From the NCBI GenBank assembly GCA_963830065.1, contig CAWHLA010000010.1, positions 124,001 to 188,000 of the forward strand: a stretch of DNA of 64,000 bases, written 5' to 3'. Each line of letters opens with the position of its first letter. The first letter of the stretch is position 1. This document shows positions 9,472 through 18,422 of this stretch, in pieces. The position numbers were made by a program, and so were the translations under genes. A model generated the notes under the pieces. That model saw only the letters and a list, made by a program, of their open reading frames with translations. It was not told where the DNA came from and searched no databases. This DNA comes from JACCZR01 sp963830065. Lineage in GTDB: Bacteria > Actinomycetota > Thermoleophilia > Solirubrobacterales > Thermoleophilaceae.

Positions 9472-10877
9472 CCGCGCTGACGCTGCTGGCCTTCGGCCTG
9501 CGGCTGTCGCTGATGGGGCAGTCGACGGTGGGCGACGAGCTCTACCTGTTCGAGCTGATCCACGGCAAGGGGCTGGCGGAGGTGATCTCCGGCGTCCACG
9601 ACACGGAGAGCACCCCGCCGCTGCACTTCGTGATGGCCTGGGCCAGCGCCAAGGTTGGCGGGGACGACCTGCTTTGGATCCGGGTCCCGTCGCTGGTCCT
9701 CGGCACCGCGGCGGTGCCGCTGGTGTACCTGCTGGGCAAGCGGACGGTCGGGCGCTGGGCGGCCCTCGCCGGGGCTGCCTTCTTCGCGCTCGCCCCGTTC
9801 AACGTCTTCTACGCCAGCGAGGCGCGCGCGTACGCCGCGGTGGCCTTCCTCTGCGCGGCGTCGACGCTCCTACTCCTGGAGGCGCTGAGACGGGGCGGAT
9901 GGAAGTGGTGGGCGGGCTTCGCCGTGGCCACCGCGGCGGCCCTGCTCACCCACTACACGGTCGTGTTCGTGCTCGCCGCCCAGCTGGCCTGGGCGCTGTG
10001 GGCCCACCGCGACCAGGCGCGGGCGCTGCTGCTGGCTTACGGCGGCGCCGCGCTGCTCTTCGCGCCCTGGGTGCCGTCCTTCATCGTCCAGAGCCGCGAC
10101 AGCGCCGCCGTGCGGATCGAGACGCTCTACCCGCTGCGGCTAGGGACCTTCCTGGAGGGGATGACCCGTGTGTTCGTCGGCCACCCCTCGGCGCTCGATC
10201 GGGTACCGGGCACGGTGGGCGCCGTGCCGCTGGCGGTCGGCTTCGCCCTGGCGATCGGCGGCGTCATCTGGCGCTTTCGCGATCGCCTGCGACCCCGTCC
10301 AGAGGTGGCCCTGCTGATCGCGCTGGTGGTAGCGTCGCCGCTGGGCACGCTGCTGTTCAGCCTGGGCCCGACCAGCATCTTCCTGCCGCGCAACCTGAGC
10401 GCGTCGGTGCCGGCGGCCGCACTGGTGGCGGGCCTCCTGCTGACCTCAGCCCGCCGGGAGGTGGCCATCGCCGCGACCGCGCTGGTGTTCGCGGGCCTGG
10501 CGGTGGGCGACTGGCGGACCCTGGGCTCCGAGCTCCGGCGCCCGGCCTACCGGGATATCGCCTCCACCCTGGACCGCGCGGCGCCGCGCGGTGCCCCGGT
10601 GGTCGAGGTGAGCATCGCCACCGGCCCGCCATCGCGCCAGCTCGGCTACTGGTTCGGCCGCCCTCACCCGTACTTCACCACCGGCCGCCCGCTCACCGAG
10701 GCGTTCCGCCTCGGCCGGGCGAGCGGGCGGTTCTACGTCGTGATCCCGGCCCAAGGCAGCGAGCGCTTCCTCGCGCTGCTCGGCATGCCCCAGCGCGGGT
10801 TCCGCCTGGCCGGCAAGCGCCTCTATCCGGGCGCCCCGAACCTGGCGCTGTACACCTATGAGCCGGTGCGCACATGA
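9456..10877 (+). CDS. GT39-family membrane glycosyltransferase
   Basis: 473 residues, about eleven hydrophobic segments. The first extracytoplasmic loop carries VGDELYLFELI with the acidic DE pair expected of ArnT/PMT GT-C enzymes, followed by DTESTPPLHFVMAW; further on SEARAYA and THYTVVFV are typical of this actinobacterial GT39 subgroup. A polyprenyl-phosphate sugar is the probable donor. A paralogue with the same landmarks (FADELATLW, SPPLPFLAAWL, SGEARGYA, CHYTAVFV) lies on the other strand at 25198-26722. ATG at 9456 gives the first helix directly and overlaps the upstream gene by 16 bases. The downstream acyltransferase starts 4 bases before its stop (ATGA). Confidence 0.88.
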   Translation: MVPALAALTLLAFGLRLSLMGQSTVGDELYLFELIHGKGLAEVISGVHDTESTPPLHFVMAWASAKVGGDDLLWIRVPSLVLGTAAVPLVYLLGKRTVGRWAALAGAAFFALAPFNVFYASEARAYAAVAFLCAASTLLLLEALRRGGWKWWAGFAVATAAALLTHYTVVFVLAAQLAWALWAHRDQARALLLAYGGAALLFAPWVPSFIVQSRDSAAVRIETLYPLRLGTFLEGMTRVFVGHPSALDRVPGTVGAVPLAVGFALAIGGVIWRFRDRLRPRPEVALLIALVVASPLGTLLFSLGPTSIFLPRNLSASVPAAALVAGLLLTSARREVAIAATALVFAGLAVGDWRTLGSELRRPAYRDIASTLDRAAPRGAPVVEVSIATGPPSRQLGYWFGRPHPYFTTGRPLTEAFRLGRASGRFYVVIPAQGSERFLALLGMPQRGFRLAGKRLYPGAPNLALYTYEPVRT

Positions 10878-12116
10878 ACCCCTCCGAGCGCAATCCGCGC
10901 TTCGTTCTGTTCGACTCGCTGCGGGCGATCGCGGCGCTGGCTGTGTTCGGTCTGCACCTGCCGTTCGCCGCCCTGCTGGGGGCCGACCACGCGGCCACGC
11001 CCTTCATCCTCAGCCTCGATGCGGGGGTGGCGATCTTCTTCCTGGTGTCGGGATTCCTGCTCTACCGCCCCTTCGCGCAGGCGCGCCTGGAGCGCCGTCC
11101 GGGCCCCCCTACCGGGCCATACGCCAAGCGTCGTGTCTTTCGCATCGCTCCGGCGTACTGGGTCGCGCTACCCCTGGTCGTGCTGCTCGTTGGCCCCTCT
11201 GGAGAAGGAGGGACGCTTCGCCCAGCCGGTGTTCTCGGCGGAGGGCATTCCGGCGTACTTCGGCTTCCTGCAGGCGTACAGCTCCGATACCCTGTTCGGG
11301 GGCATCAGCGCGGCCTGGACAGTGTGCGTGGAGGTCTCCTTCTACGCGATGCTTCCGCTGTACGCACTTGTCATGCGCCGGGTGCCGGTGCGCTCCGAGC
11401 CCTCGTTCCTGCGCACCGAGTTCGCCGGGCTCGCACTGCTCTTCGTGGTGGGAGTCGTCTGGACCGCCGTTGCCGCAGGCAACGTGCGCGTTGCCCCGGC
11501 CGCGTTAGTGGACGTGACCCAGATCAAGCCCTGGCTATACGTGCTGCCCGCCTTCCTAGACCATTTCGCGCTCGGCATGGGCCTGGCCGTCTTGAGCGTC
11601 TGGGCCACTCGGGCCGAGCACCAGCCTGCCTGGGCCGGCCACGTTGACCGCCGGCCCTGGGTGCCCTGGCTCGCGGCCGGTGTCGCTTTCGTTGCGATCG
11701 CTCAGGTGCCCGACCTCTTCGAGGACTTCCAAGGCCGGGTCGTTGCTACCCATCATCTGCAGGCCCTACTGGCGGTCGGGCTGCTGCTCCCCGCTGTGTT
11801 CGGCGACCCGCGCCGCGGCCTGGTGCGACGCCTGCTCGGCAACCGGGCACTCCTGTGGGTGGGCCTCGTCTCATACGGTCTGTACCTGTGGCACGTTGCC
11901 GCGATCGTGAAGCTGCGGGAGTGGGGGGCGCTCGATGCCCTCGGCTTGATCCCGTTCGCGCTGCTGGCCCTGGCCGTCTCTCTGGGCATGGCGGCGCTGA
12001 GCTTCTATCTGGTGGAGCGCCGCGCCCTGCGGCTCGGCCGCCGCCGTGGCTCTCAAGATGCCGAGGTGCGCATGCACGACCTTGCCACCCACGAGCAGTC
12101 GGAGGCCACGCGGTGA
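10874..12116 (+). CDS. Acyltransferase family 3 (one frameshift)
   Basis: Integral-membrane acyltransferase of the OafA/AT-3 type that O-acylates surface sugars. N-terminal landmarks are DSLRAIAAL, HLPFAA (catalytic His) and a helix ending in FLVSGFLLYRPF; then FRIAPAYWVALPL, SAAWTVCVEVSFYAMLPL and a string of ten or so helices to LVERRALRLGRRR. Reading passes from frame 2 to frame 3 near 11198 (within ggcccctctgg): one extra base restores VGPLEKEGRFAQP. Apart from this the gene is complete (about 413 residues), so a sequencing error is likelier than inactivation. It is coupled by ATGA to the GT39 gene and by GTGA to the hexapeptide acetyltransferase, suggesting joint decoration of the same glycan. 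Confidence 0.85.
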
Positions 12117-12700
12117 GCGACCGCGAGGCGTTCTGGCGCGAGCTACGCGCCCGCCACCCGCGCTTGCGCGAGGCCCTGGTGGCCGACGCCCGGGTGACCG
12201 CGATGTACCGCGGCGAGCGCCACGAGTTCCGCTCGGTCGCCGACGCCGCGGTGCAGGTCCTGCGGCTGGCGTGGGAGAGCGACGCCTTCTTGGCTCAGGC
12301 CTTCTACCGCGCCAAGGCGCGTATGCAGGCCCTGGGTGTTCCCGTGCTGCCGCGGCTGGCCCACCGCATCGCGATGGGCCTGGCCCAGGTGTCGATCGGC
12401 GATCCGGTGGTGATGGCCCCCGGCGTGTACATCGTCCACGGGCAGGTGGTGCTCGACGGGCTGGCCGAGATCGGGGAGGGGGTCCAGATCTTTCCCTGGG
12501 TCACGGTGGGTCTGCGGGCCGGCGACTTCAACGCCCCGAAGATCGAGCGCGACGCGAGCATCGGCACCGGGGCCAAGGTGATCGGCGGGGTGCGCGTTGG
12601 GGAGGGCGCCTACGTGGGCGCCAACGCGGTCGTCGTGCACGACGTGGCCCCGCGGACGACGGTCGTCGGAGCCCCCGCGCGGCCGGTCGACCCCGCCTAG
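12113..12700 (+). CDS. Serine O-acetyltransferase-like hexapeptide protein
   Basis: 195 residues. An N-terminal helical half (EALVADARVTAMYRGERHEF) precedes a left-handed beta-helix with hexapeptide repeats from about residue 100: GDPVVMAPGVYIVHGQVV, IGEGVQIFPWVTVG, IGTGAKVIGGVRVGEGAYVGANAVV and the closing TTVVGAPARPV. This arrangement and the HGQVV stretch match serine acetyltransferase (CysE)-like enzymes; many such proteins in polysaccharide loci acetylate sugars instead, and position here right after an AT-3 acyltransferase favours that. GTG at 12113 overlaps the upstream stop. True CysE catalysis is possible but I see no cysteine synthase nearby. Confidence 0.82.
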   Translation: MSDREAFWRELRARHPRLREALVADARVTAMYRGERHEFRSVADAAVQVLRLAWESDAFLAQAFYRAKARMQALGVPVLPRLAHRIAMGLAQVSIGDPVVMAPGVYIVHGQVVLDGLAEIGEGVQIFPWVTVGLRAGDFNAPKIERDASIGTGAKVIGGVRVGEGAYVGANAVVVHDVAPRTTVVGAPARPVDPA

Positions 12701-12730
12701 GCCGCCAGGCCGCATTGGTACATTGCGCCC

Positions 12731-13819
12731 ATGCTGCGACGCCTTCTCAGATCAGCCCGCAAGCCCCAGCAGAACGGTGGAGACACGGCCGTCGCCGAGC
12801 GCCCGCAGGTCGCTCGGCCCACCGAGATCAACGACAACTTCGACGGCAGCACCGACGAGCTGTTCGAGGAGATCGACCGCCTGGCTTCCACGCAGCGCTC
12901 CCAGCGCGACCGCGAGACCGAGCGGCGGCTGCTGAGGCTGCGCCACTGGGCCGGCATCCGGCTGCTGGTGGAGAACGGCCACCGGCCCGAGTTCGCCGAT
13001 CCCGCCTCGGCGAGGCTGCCCGAGGGCGACCCGCTGCCCGAGTTCCGCCGCGAGGACCTCACGCCTGAGCTGCTGCGGGCCGGCATCCTGCGCGACGGCT
13101 GCGTGCTCGTGCGCGGGCTGGTGGACCGCGACGACGCCATCCACTTCGCCGAGGAGATCGACCACGCCTACAGCGAGCGCGACCGTATCTCGGTGGGCGA
13201 GAAGCCCGCGGAGGGCTATTACGAGGAGTTCGAGCCCGACACGCCGTTCGAGGTGGAGGACGGCGCCCGGCTGTGGGTGCAGGAGGGCGGCGGCCTGCTG
13301 GCGGCTGACGCTCCCCTTCTCTCGGCCGAGATGCTCGAGCTGTTCGCCGACGCCGGCCTGCGCGACCTGGTCAGCGGCTACCTGGGCGAACGGCCGGCCA
13401 TCTCGATCCAGAAGACCACCCTGCGCAAGGCGGCTCCCAACGTGCCGGGCGCCTGGCACCAGGACGGCGCCTTCATGGGCGACGTCCGCTCGCTGAACCT
13501 GTGGCTGTCGCTCTCGCGCTGCGGCGACGAGTCGCCCGGGCTGGACATCGTCCCCCGGCGCCTGGACGAGATCGTGGCCACCACCACCGACGAGGCGGTG
13601 CTCAGCTACCAGGTCTCGCAGTCCAAGGCCGAGGAGGCCGCCGGCGACAAGCCGATCATGCGGCCGATCTTCGAGCCCGGCGACGCCTTGTTCTTCGACG
13701 AGCTGTTCCTGCACCAGACCGGCTCGGACCCGTCGATGCCCAAGGACCGGTTCGCCATCGAGAGCTGGTTCTTCGGCGGCTCGGCGTTCCCGGGCGAGTA
13801 CGGGCCCATCGCGGTCTAG
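12731..13819 (+). CDS. Phytanoyl-CoA dioxygenase (PhyH) family protein
   Basis: Fe(II)/2-oxoglutarate-dependent oxygenase of 362 residues. The facial triad is visible: H and D of WHQDGAF (about residues 240-244) and the distal H of LFLHQTG (about residue 328); an Arg about 12 residues later (KDRFAIESWF) would bind 2-oxoglutarate. The N-terminal ~90 residues are charged and helical. Within a glycan locus it may hydroxylate a sugar, lipid or aglycone carrier; the true substrate is unknown. ATG at 12731 has a 30-base gap from the preceding gene, the first real break in the coupled series, so a secondary promoter may lie there. It is followed within 2 bases by sequence encoding the FkbM methyltransferase. 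Confidence 0.86.
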   Translation: MLRRLLRSARKPQQNGGDTAVAERPQVARPTEINDNFDGSTDELFEEIDRLASTQRSQRDRETERRLLRLRHWAGIRLLVENGHRPEFADPASARLPEGDPLPEFRREDLTPELLRAGILRDGCVLVRGLVDRDDAIHFAEEIDHAYSERDRISVGEKPAEGYYEEFEPDTPFEVEDGARLWVQEGGGLLAADAPLLSAEMLELFADAGLRDLVSGYLGERPAISIQKTTLRKAAPNVPGAWHQDGAFMGDVRSLNLWLSLSRCGDESPGLDIVPRRLDEIVATTTDEAVLSYQVSQSKAEEAAGDKPIMRPIFEPGDALFFDELFLHQTGSDPSMPKDRFAIESWFFGGSAFPGEYGPIAV

Positions 13820-13928
13820 AGACGAGCGCATCCGGGCGCTCGGGCAGCGCCTGAGCCACTGGGACGAGGCTCAGCTTGGCTTTCAGCTCGCGGAGATCGC
13901 CGGCGACGAGGTCTACCTGCGCCACGGC

Positions 13929-14573
13929 GTGCGGGTCGACGAGGGCGACGTCGTGCTCGACGTGGGCGCCAACGTCGGCGTCGCGGCCGCGTACTTCGCC
14001 TTCGAGCGGCGTGCCGGGTTGGTGCACGCCTTCGAGCCCGTGCCGGCGGCGTTCGAGATGCTGAGCGAGAACCTGCGGCAGTTCCCGGCCTGTGTCGCCC
14101 ATCCCGTCGGGCTGTCCTCGGCGCCGGGAGAGGTGGACATGACCTTCTACCCCGCCGCGGCCGCGATGTCCTCCGCCTACGCCGACCCACCACAGGACAC
14201 CGCCCTGGTGCGGACGGCGATGGTGAACCTGGGCCTGTCTTCCGGCGAGGCCGGCCGGCGGGTGCCGGAGGACTACGCAGGCGAGCGCTGCAGCGCGCGG
14301 ATGACCACCCTGTCGGCCTTCCTGCGCGACCAGGAGCTCGACCGGGTCGACCTGCTGAAGATCGACGTGGAGCGGGCCGAGCTGGACGTGCTGGGCGGCA
14401 TCGAGCCCGAGGACTGGCCACGGATCGCGCAGGTGGCCATGGAGGTGCACGGCGAGGAGCGCAGCGCGGCCTCTCGCCGGCTGCTCGCCGAGCGGGGGTT
14501 CGAGGTCACCGGCGAGCAGGACGACGCCCTGCGGGGGACGGAGGTCTCGATGCTGTACGCCGTGCGGGCATGA
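13929..14573 (+). CDS. FkbM family SAM-dependent methyltransferase
   Basis: O-methyltransferase with SAM motif I DVGANVGVAAAYFA, acidic loop HAFEPVPAAF, LLKIDVERAELDVLGG (the diagnostic FkbM motif) and a C-terminal VAMEVHG. GTG at 13929 is the first usable start, but it leaves only about 8 residues before motif I, unusually short. Convincing coding sequence (AEIAGDEVYLRHGVRV and earlier residues) continues upstream in the same frame to about 13821, where no ATG/GTG/TTG exists before the end of the PhyH gene. Either a rare CTG start at 13851 is used, or an indel hides the true start or a PhyH-FkbM fusion. It overlaps the next gene by 4 bases (ATGA). Confidence 0.85.
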   Translation: MRVDEGDVVLDVGANVGVAAAYFAFERRAGLVHAFEPVPAAFEMLSENLRQFPACVAHPVGLSSAPGEVDMTFYPAAAAMSSAYADPPQDTALVRTAMVNLGLSSGEAGRRVPEDYAGERCSARMTTLSAFLRDQELDRVDLLKIDVERAELDVLGGIEPEDWPRIAQVAMEVHGEERSAASRRLLAERGFEVTGEQDDALRGTEVSMLYAVRA

Positions 14574-15481
14574 GCTGGGGCGAGACACCCCCCGGGCCGC
14601 TGGTCCTGGAGCCCCAGGACAGCCCCGACCACCCGTTGGCCGCCTGGTTTCAGACCTGGCGGGGAGACCGCCAGGCCGCACGGGAGCGTTACCTGGCCGG
14701 CCTGGGCGGGCGCGCGGTGCGGCGCAGCCGGGCCGTGGTGACGATCGTGCACAACGAGCCCGTGTTCCTCCCGGTGTGGCTCGGCTACTACTCGCGGTTC
14801 TTCGAGCCCTCGGACATCTATGTGCTCGACAACGACACCACCGACGGCTCGACTGGGGACGACTCCGGCTACGTCCGGATCCCGGTGACGCGCGACGAGG
14901 TGGACCACACGTGGATGGTCCGGACGATCGAGGCGCTGCAGCACGAGCTGCTCGATCGCTACGACGCGGTGCTGGTGACGGACGTGGACGAGTTGGTGAG
15001 CCCCGTGCCCGAGTGGGGTGACCTGGGCGAGTACATCGACCTGCTCGACGAGGAGTGGGTGAACTGCCTGGGCTACGAGATCCTGCACCAGCCCGACGAG
15101 CCGCCGTTGGACCTGGCGCGGCCGATCCTCGACCAGCGCGGCTCGTGGTTTCCCAACGACGGCTACAACAAGGCCTGCCTGGCCACCGAGCCCGTGGTCT
15201 GGCGGCCGGGCTTCCACGGACGCGAGGACTACGGCTACAACATCGACCCCGATCTGCGCATGGTGCACCTGCACCGGATGGACCACGGGATCTGCCGTGA
15301 GCGCCACATGACCCGCAAGCGGCGCCGGTGGGCGGACCACGATCTGCGTTTCGACTGGGCCAGCCACAACCGCATCACCGAGGAGCAGGAGTTCGACCGC
15401 TGGTTCTACGAGGACAGCTGCTTCGAGTACGTCCAGATCAACCTCGAGCCGATCAGGCGGTCGTGGCGCGGCGTCTTCTGA
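14570..15481 (+). CDS. GT2/GT92-like glycosyltransferase
   Basis: 303 residues. The domain opens with VVTIVHNEPVFLPVWLGYY, then DIYVLDNDTTDGS (nucleotide-binding acidic loop), and VTDVDELV as the DXD site; NKACLATEPVVWRPGFHG lies about 50 residues later. The opening (hNE..fL..W..yY) is that of GT92/'glycosyltransferase family 2' proteins acting on surface glycans. The family usually retains a single-domain architecture like this. ATG at 14570 is coupled to the FkbM methyltransferase stop. The following methyltransferase starts 19 bases before its end. Acceptor and donor sugars are unknown. Confidence 0.83.
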   Translation: MSWGETPPGPLVLEPQDSPDHPLAAWFQTWRGDRQAARERYLAGLGGRAVRRSRAVVTIVHNEPVFLPVWLGYYSRFFEPSDIYVLDNDTTDGSTGDDSGYVRIPVTRDEVDHTWMVRTIEALQHELLDRYDAVLVTDVDELVSPVPEWGDLGEYIDLLDEEWVNCLGYEILHQPDEPPLDLARPILDQRGSWFPNDGYNKACLATEPVVWRPGFHGREDYGYNIDPDLRMVHLHRMDHGICRERHMTRKRRRWADHDLRFDWASHNRITEEQEFDRWFYEDSCFEYVQINLEPIRRSWRGVF

Positions 15482-16081
15482 GGCGGCTGCGCGGGCGCGC
15501 GGAAGGGCTGCTTTACCCCGAGGCGGCGTCGGGGGCCGAGCAGTGGCAGCGCGTCGTGCTCAACCGCGAGGTCGACCGGCACCTGCGCGAGCTCGGGACT
15601 GAGGGCGCTGGCGGCCGCCGAGATCAGCGGCGCCGATCACGCCGGGCGGCCGTGGAGGAGCTACGCCAGCCTGGACTTCCCCGAGTTCGACCTGTGTGCG
15701 CCGCTGGCGGAGACCGAGCGCTACGACGTTGTGATCTGCGAGCAGGTGATCGAGCACGTGATCGATCCCCACGCGGCCGCGCGCAACCTGCGCGACCTGG
15801 TGGTGCCGGGCGGCCACGTGGTGGTCTCGACGCCGTTCCTGGTCAGGGTGCACGAGCTCCCGGCCTACGGCATGCGCGACTACTGGCGCTTCACGCCGCG
15901 GGGCCTGCGGGCGCTGCTGGAAGCGGCCGGCCTGGACGTGGATGGCGTGGGGTCGTGGGGCAACCGTCGCGCCGTGGTGGGCAACTTCGACCGCTGGCCC
16001 GGCTACCGGCGCTGGCTCCCGCTGGGCGACGAGCCCGACCTACCGGTCCAGGTCTGGGCGTTCGCGCGCCGGCCCGCCTAG
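15463..16081 (+). CDS. SAM-dependent methyltransferase (one frameshift)
   Basis: About 205 residues after correcting one extra base near 15598, where reading moves from frame 1 to frame 2. The N-terminus is basic (ARRLLRRLRGRAEGLLYPEA); after the break the chain reads AAEISGADHAGRPWRSYASL and then YDVVICEQVIEHVIDP, PGGHVVVSTPFLVRVHE and DYWRFTPRGLRALLEAAG, typical of Methyltransf_11/23 enzymes that contain the EHV..P signature. The usual glycine-rich motif I is short or lost here, as is common in this subgroup. GTG at 15463 overlaps the GT92-like gene. The stop at 16079-16081 overlaps the stop of the convergent membrane protein. Confidence 0.8.
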
Positions 16082-18399
16082 GCGCGCGGCTCGAGCTCCA
16101 CCATGATCAGGCGCTTGCCCGACCGGTGGATGGGGCGCAGTCGGAAGCGCTTGTCGATCTCCTTGAGCGCGAAGACCTGCAGCGGGGAGGTCTTGGAGGC
16201 GGGGGTGAGGTTGGTCAGCAGGAGGGAGCGCGGGCTGTTGCGCACCTGGGCGAGAGCCAGCAGCGCGGGGGCATCGACCAGCACCCGGTCGCCCGCCTCC
16301 AGCTTCGCGACGGCCTCGCGGATCCGCCGCGGGCGGTCGTAGCGGGCGTACTCGTCCCCGATGGGGGCGCCCATGGGGAGCCTGCTCGCCCGGCCGGCCC
16401 TCATCAGGACCTCGGTTCGCAGGTCGGGCCCCACGAGCACCAGGCTGCGCTCCTCTCCCGGCGCATACCGCTCGAGCTCACGGGCTGCCCGGGGCGACAA
16501 CGGATTGAACGGGGGAAAATCGGCCAAGCGGTCGACGGCCTCGGTCATCGACTCCCCGCCCGGCACCACGTGGGCGAGCGCCGAGTGCTCCAGCCGCTCG
16601 CCCACGGCGGGCCCGGCGCTGGCGAGCATGACGGCGGCGACCGTGCCCGCCAGGACCACCGACCCGGTGCGGGCCTCTCCCGAGACGCCGGCCCGCAGGA
16701 TAGTGCCGAGCCACAAGCCGACCAGCAGCAGCGCGGGGAGGGCGACGTAGGCGAGGACGTGGGGTGCGGAGCGGTCGACGAAGTACCCGAAGGAGGCCAC
16801 GCCGTAGGCGGTGAGGACGGTGAGCGCCGCCCCGGTGGCGCGCTGAGCCTCGGGCCACGGCCCTCGAAGGGCCCTTACGGCGAGTGCGATGCCCGAGGCC
16901 GCGTATATCGCCGCGGCTCCCAGCCCCGGGGACCAGGGCACGAAGTCGTAGGTGAAGTCGCCCAGCGCGCCCGCGAGGAAGTTGCGCAGGTAGGACAGGT
17001 ACTGGTTCCAGTCGGGCAGCTGGCCGCTGACCGCGAGGGTGCCCAGGGCGAAGACCAGCTGGGCGACCAAGCAGGCGACCACCGCGATCACGGCCTGCCG
17101 CCCGAGCCACCGCAGGCGGCCTCCCTGCGGTACGGCCTGGGCCTCGTAGAGCATCGCCACGGCGAATGTGAAGACCGTGAGCCCGAACGCCTCCAGCGAC
17201 CAGATAGCCGAGACGGCTACCGCGACGAACGCGGCGGCGCGAGCCACCCGCCGGCGCGAGGGCCAGCGCGCGGCCGCGGTGGCGGCGACCACCACCAGCA
17301 TCGGGAGCCCGAACCGCAGCGGCCCTTCTTGAGGCAGCGAGCCCACCGGGTACACGCGGCCGAGCACCAGGCTGACCATCGCCACGCCCAGGACCGTGGC
17401 GGCCAGCCACCGGGCGGTGCCAGCCATACGGAGGATCCCGTAGCCGGCGAGGAACAGGAGGGCGGTGAGCAGGCCGTCCAGCAGGCCGAACATCCCGTAG
17501 CCGATGGGAGCCAGCTCGAACCACCCGGTGACGAACAGGATCGAGCCCACGCCGTACTGCGAGGCGGTGTCCACCAGCATGGCGTCGCCGCGCAGGATCT
17601 GGTTGGCCGGGCCGAGGATGAAGTCCTGGTGGTACTGCGCCAGCAGGTTGGCGTAGCGGCCCGACACGTCGATGGCGGGGTTCTCCGGGCTGAGGATGAC
17701 CACGTCGATCACCACCAGCGCGACGATCACCACCACGGCGACGTCGAGGGCGAGGCCGACCCGGCGCCCGGGGCGCGGCGGCGCGGGGAGGCGCCCCGCA
17801 GCCAGGAGACCGGCCACCACCACGCCGAGGGCTCCGGCCACGAGAATCGGCACGTCGATCGCCTGCAGCGAGGTCCCGGCCAGGGCGAGCCCCACCACGG
17901 CCACGCCGGCGACCAGCCACAGCGTCGAGGCGAACCTCGCGGTGCCGAGCAACGGCTTCCACGGACCGCCGCGGGCGGCGCGGGCCAGACCCGCCGCGGC
18001 CAGCACCCACCAGACCGCGCTCGCCACCAGCGCCGCCGCGGACGCGCCACCCTCGGTGGTGATGAACCACAGGTGGGCCAGCAGCAGCAACAGGGCGAGA
18101 CCCAGGCCGAGGAGGGCGATCAGCGAGGGCAGGGCCGCCGCGTTGGGGCCCCTCGCGAGCCTGCCGGTGAGGCGCAGGGAGCCCCACACCGACAGCGGGA
18201 ATATCGCCACCAGCGCAAGCACGTAGACGCCGCTCTCGGCGTCCTGGCGCTGGCCCACGCCAAGATCGGGGATCGGCGTGGGCTCGACCACCACCATCAC
18301 CGCGTCCATGAGGAGCGCGAAGCCCGCGGCGAAGAAGATCACCGCCAGCGCCACGACCAGCCCCGGAGCAGCAGAATCACTTACGCGCTCAGAGGCCAA
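16078..18399 (-). CDS. Large polytopic membrane protein of unknown function
   Basis: 773 residues with about 16-18 hydrophobic segments distributed from residue 12 to about 560, followed by a ~170-residue soluble C-terminal domain containing VLVGPDLRTEVLMRAG and LVDAPALLALAQ. One extracytoplasmic loop carries AQYHQDFILGPANQILRGDAMLVDTASQYGVG. The size and topology suggest a GT-C transferase or polysaccharide polymerase, but I do not recognise the family. TTG at 18399 is taken as start because it directly precedes charged residues and the first helix; an open frame continues upstream without coding character. Unlike the genes around it, the frame is intact over 2.3 kb. Its start faces that of the methyltransferase at 18423. 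Confidence 0.72.
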   Translation of the reverse strand: MASERVSDSAAPGLVVALAVIFFAAGFALLMDAVMVVVEPTPIPDLGVGQRQDAESGVYVLALVAIFPLSVWGSLRLTGRLARGPNAAALPSLIALLGLGLALLLLLAHLWFITTEGGASAAALVASAVWWVLAAAGLARAARGGPWKPLLGTARFASTLWLVAGVAVVGLALAGTSLQAIDVPILVAGALGVVVAGLLAAGRLPAPPRPGRRVGLALDVAVVVIVALVVIDVVILSPENPAIDVSGRYANLLAQYHQDFILGPANQILRGDAMLVDTASQYGVGSILFVTGWFELAPIGYGMFGLLDGLLTALLFLAGYGILRMAGTARWLAATVLGVAMVSLVLGRVYPVGSLPQEGPLRFGLPMLVVVAATAAARWPSRRRVARAAAFVAVAVSAIWSLEAFGLTVFTFAVAMLYEAQAVPQGGRLRWLGRQAVIAVVACLVAQLVFALGTLAVSGQLPDWNQYLSYLRNFLAGALGDFTYDFVPWSPGLGAAAIYAASGIALAVRALRGPWPEAQRATGAALTVLTAYGVASFGYFVDRSAPHVLAYVALPALLLVGLWLGTILRAGVSGEARTGSVVLAGTVAAVMLASAGPAVGERLEHSALAHVVPGGESMTEAVDRLADFPPFNPLSPRAARELERYAPGEERSLVLVGPDLRTEVLMRAGRASRLPMGAPIGDEYARYDRPRRIREAVAKLEAGDRVLVDAPALLALAQVRNSPRSLLLTNLTPASKTSPLQVFALKEIDKRFRLRPIHRSGKRLIMVELEPRA

Positions 18400-18422
18400 G
18401 CAGGGCTGAGAGTAGCTATAGG

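Noticed and set aside
12113..12700. Cysteine biosynthesis (CysE) assignment
   Set aside because: Fold matches but the setting is a glycan locus and no cysteine synthase is adjacent; kept as CysE-like only.
16478..18187. Second minus-strand open frame within 16.1-18.2 kb
   Set aside because: Arg/Pro/Gly-rich shadow of the real 773-residue membrane protein; no motif.
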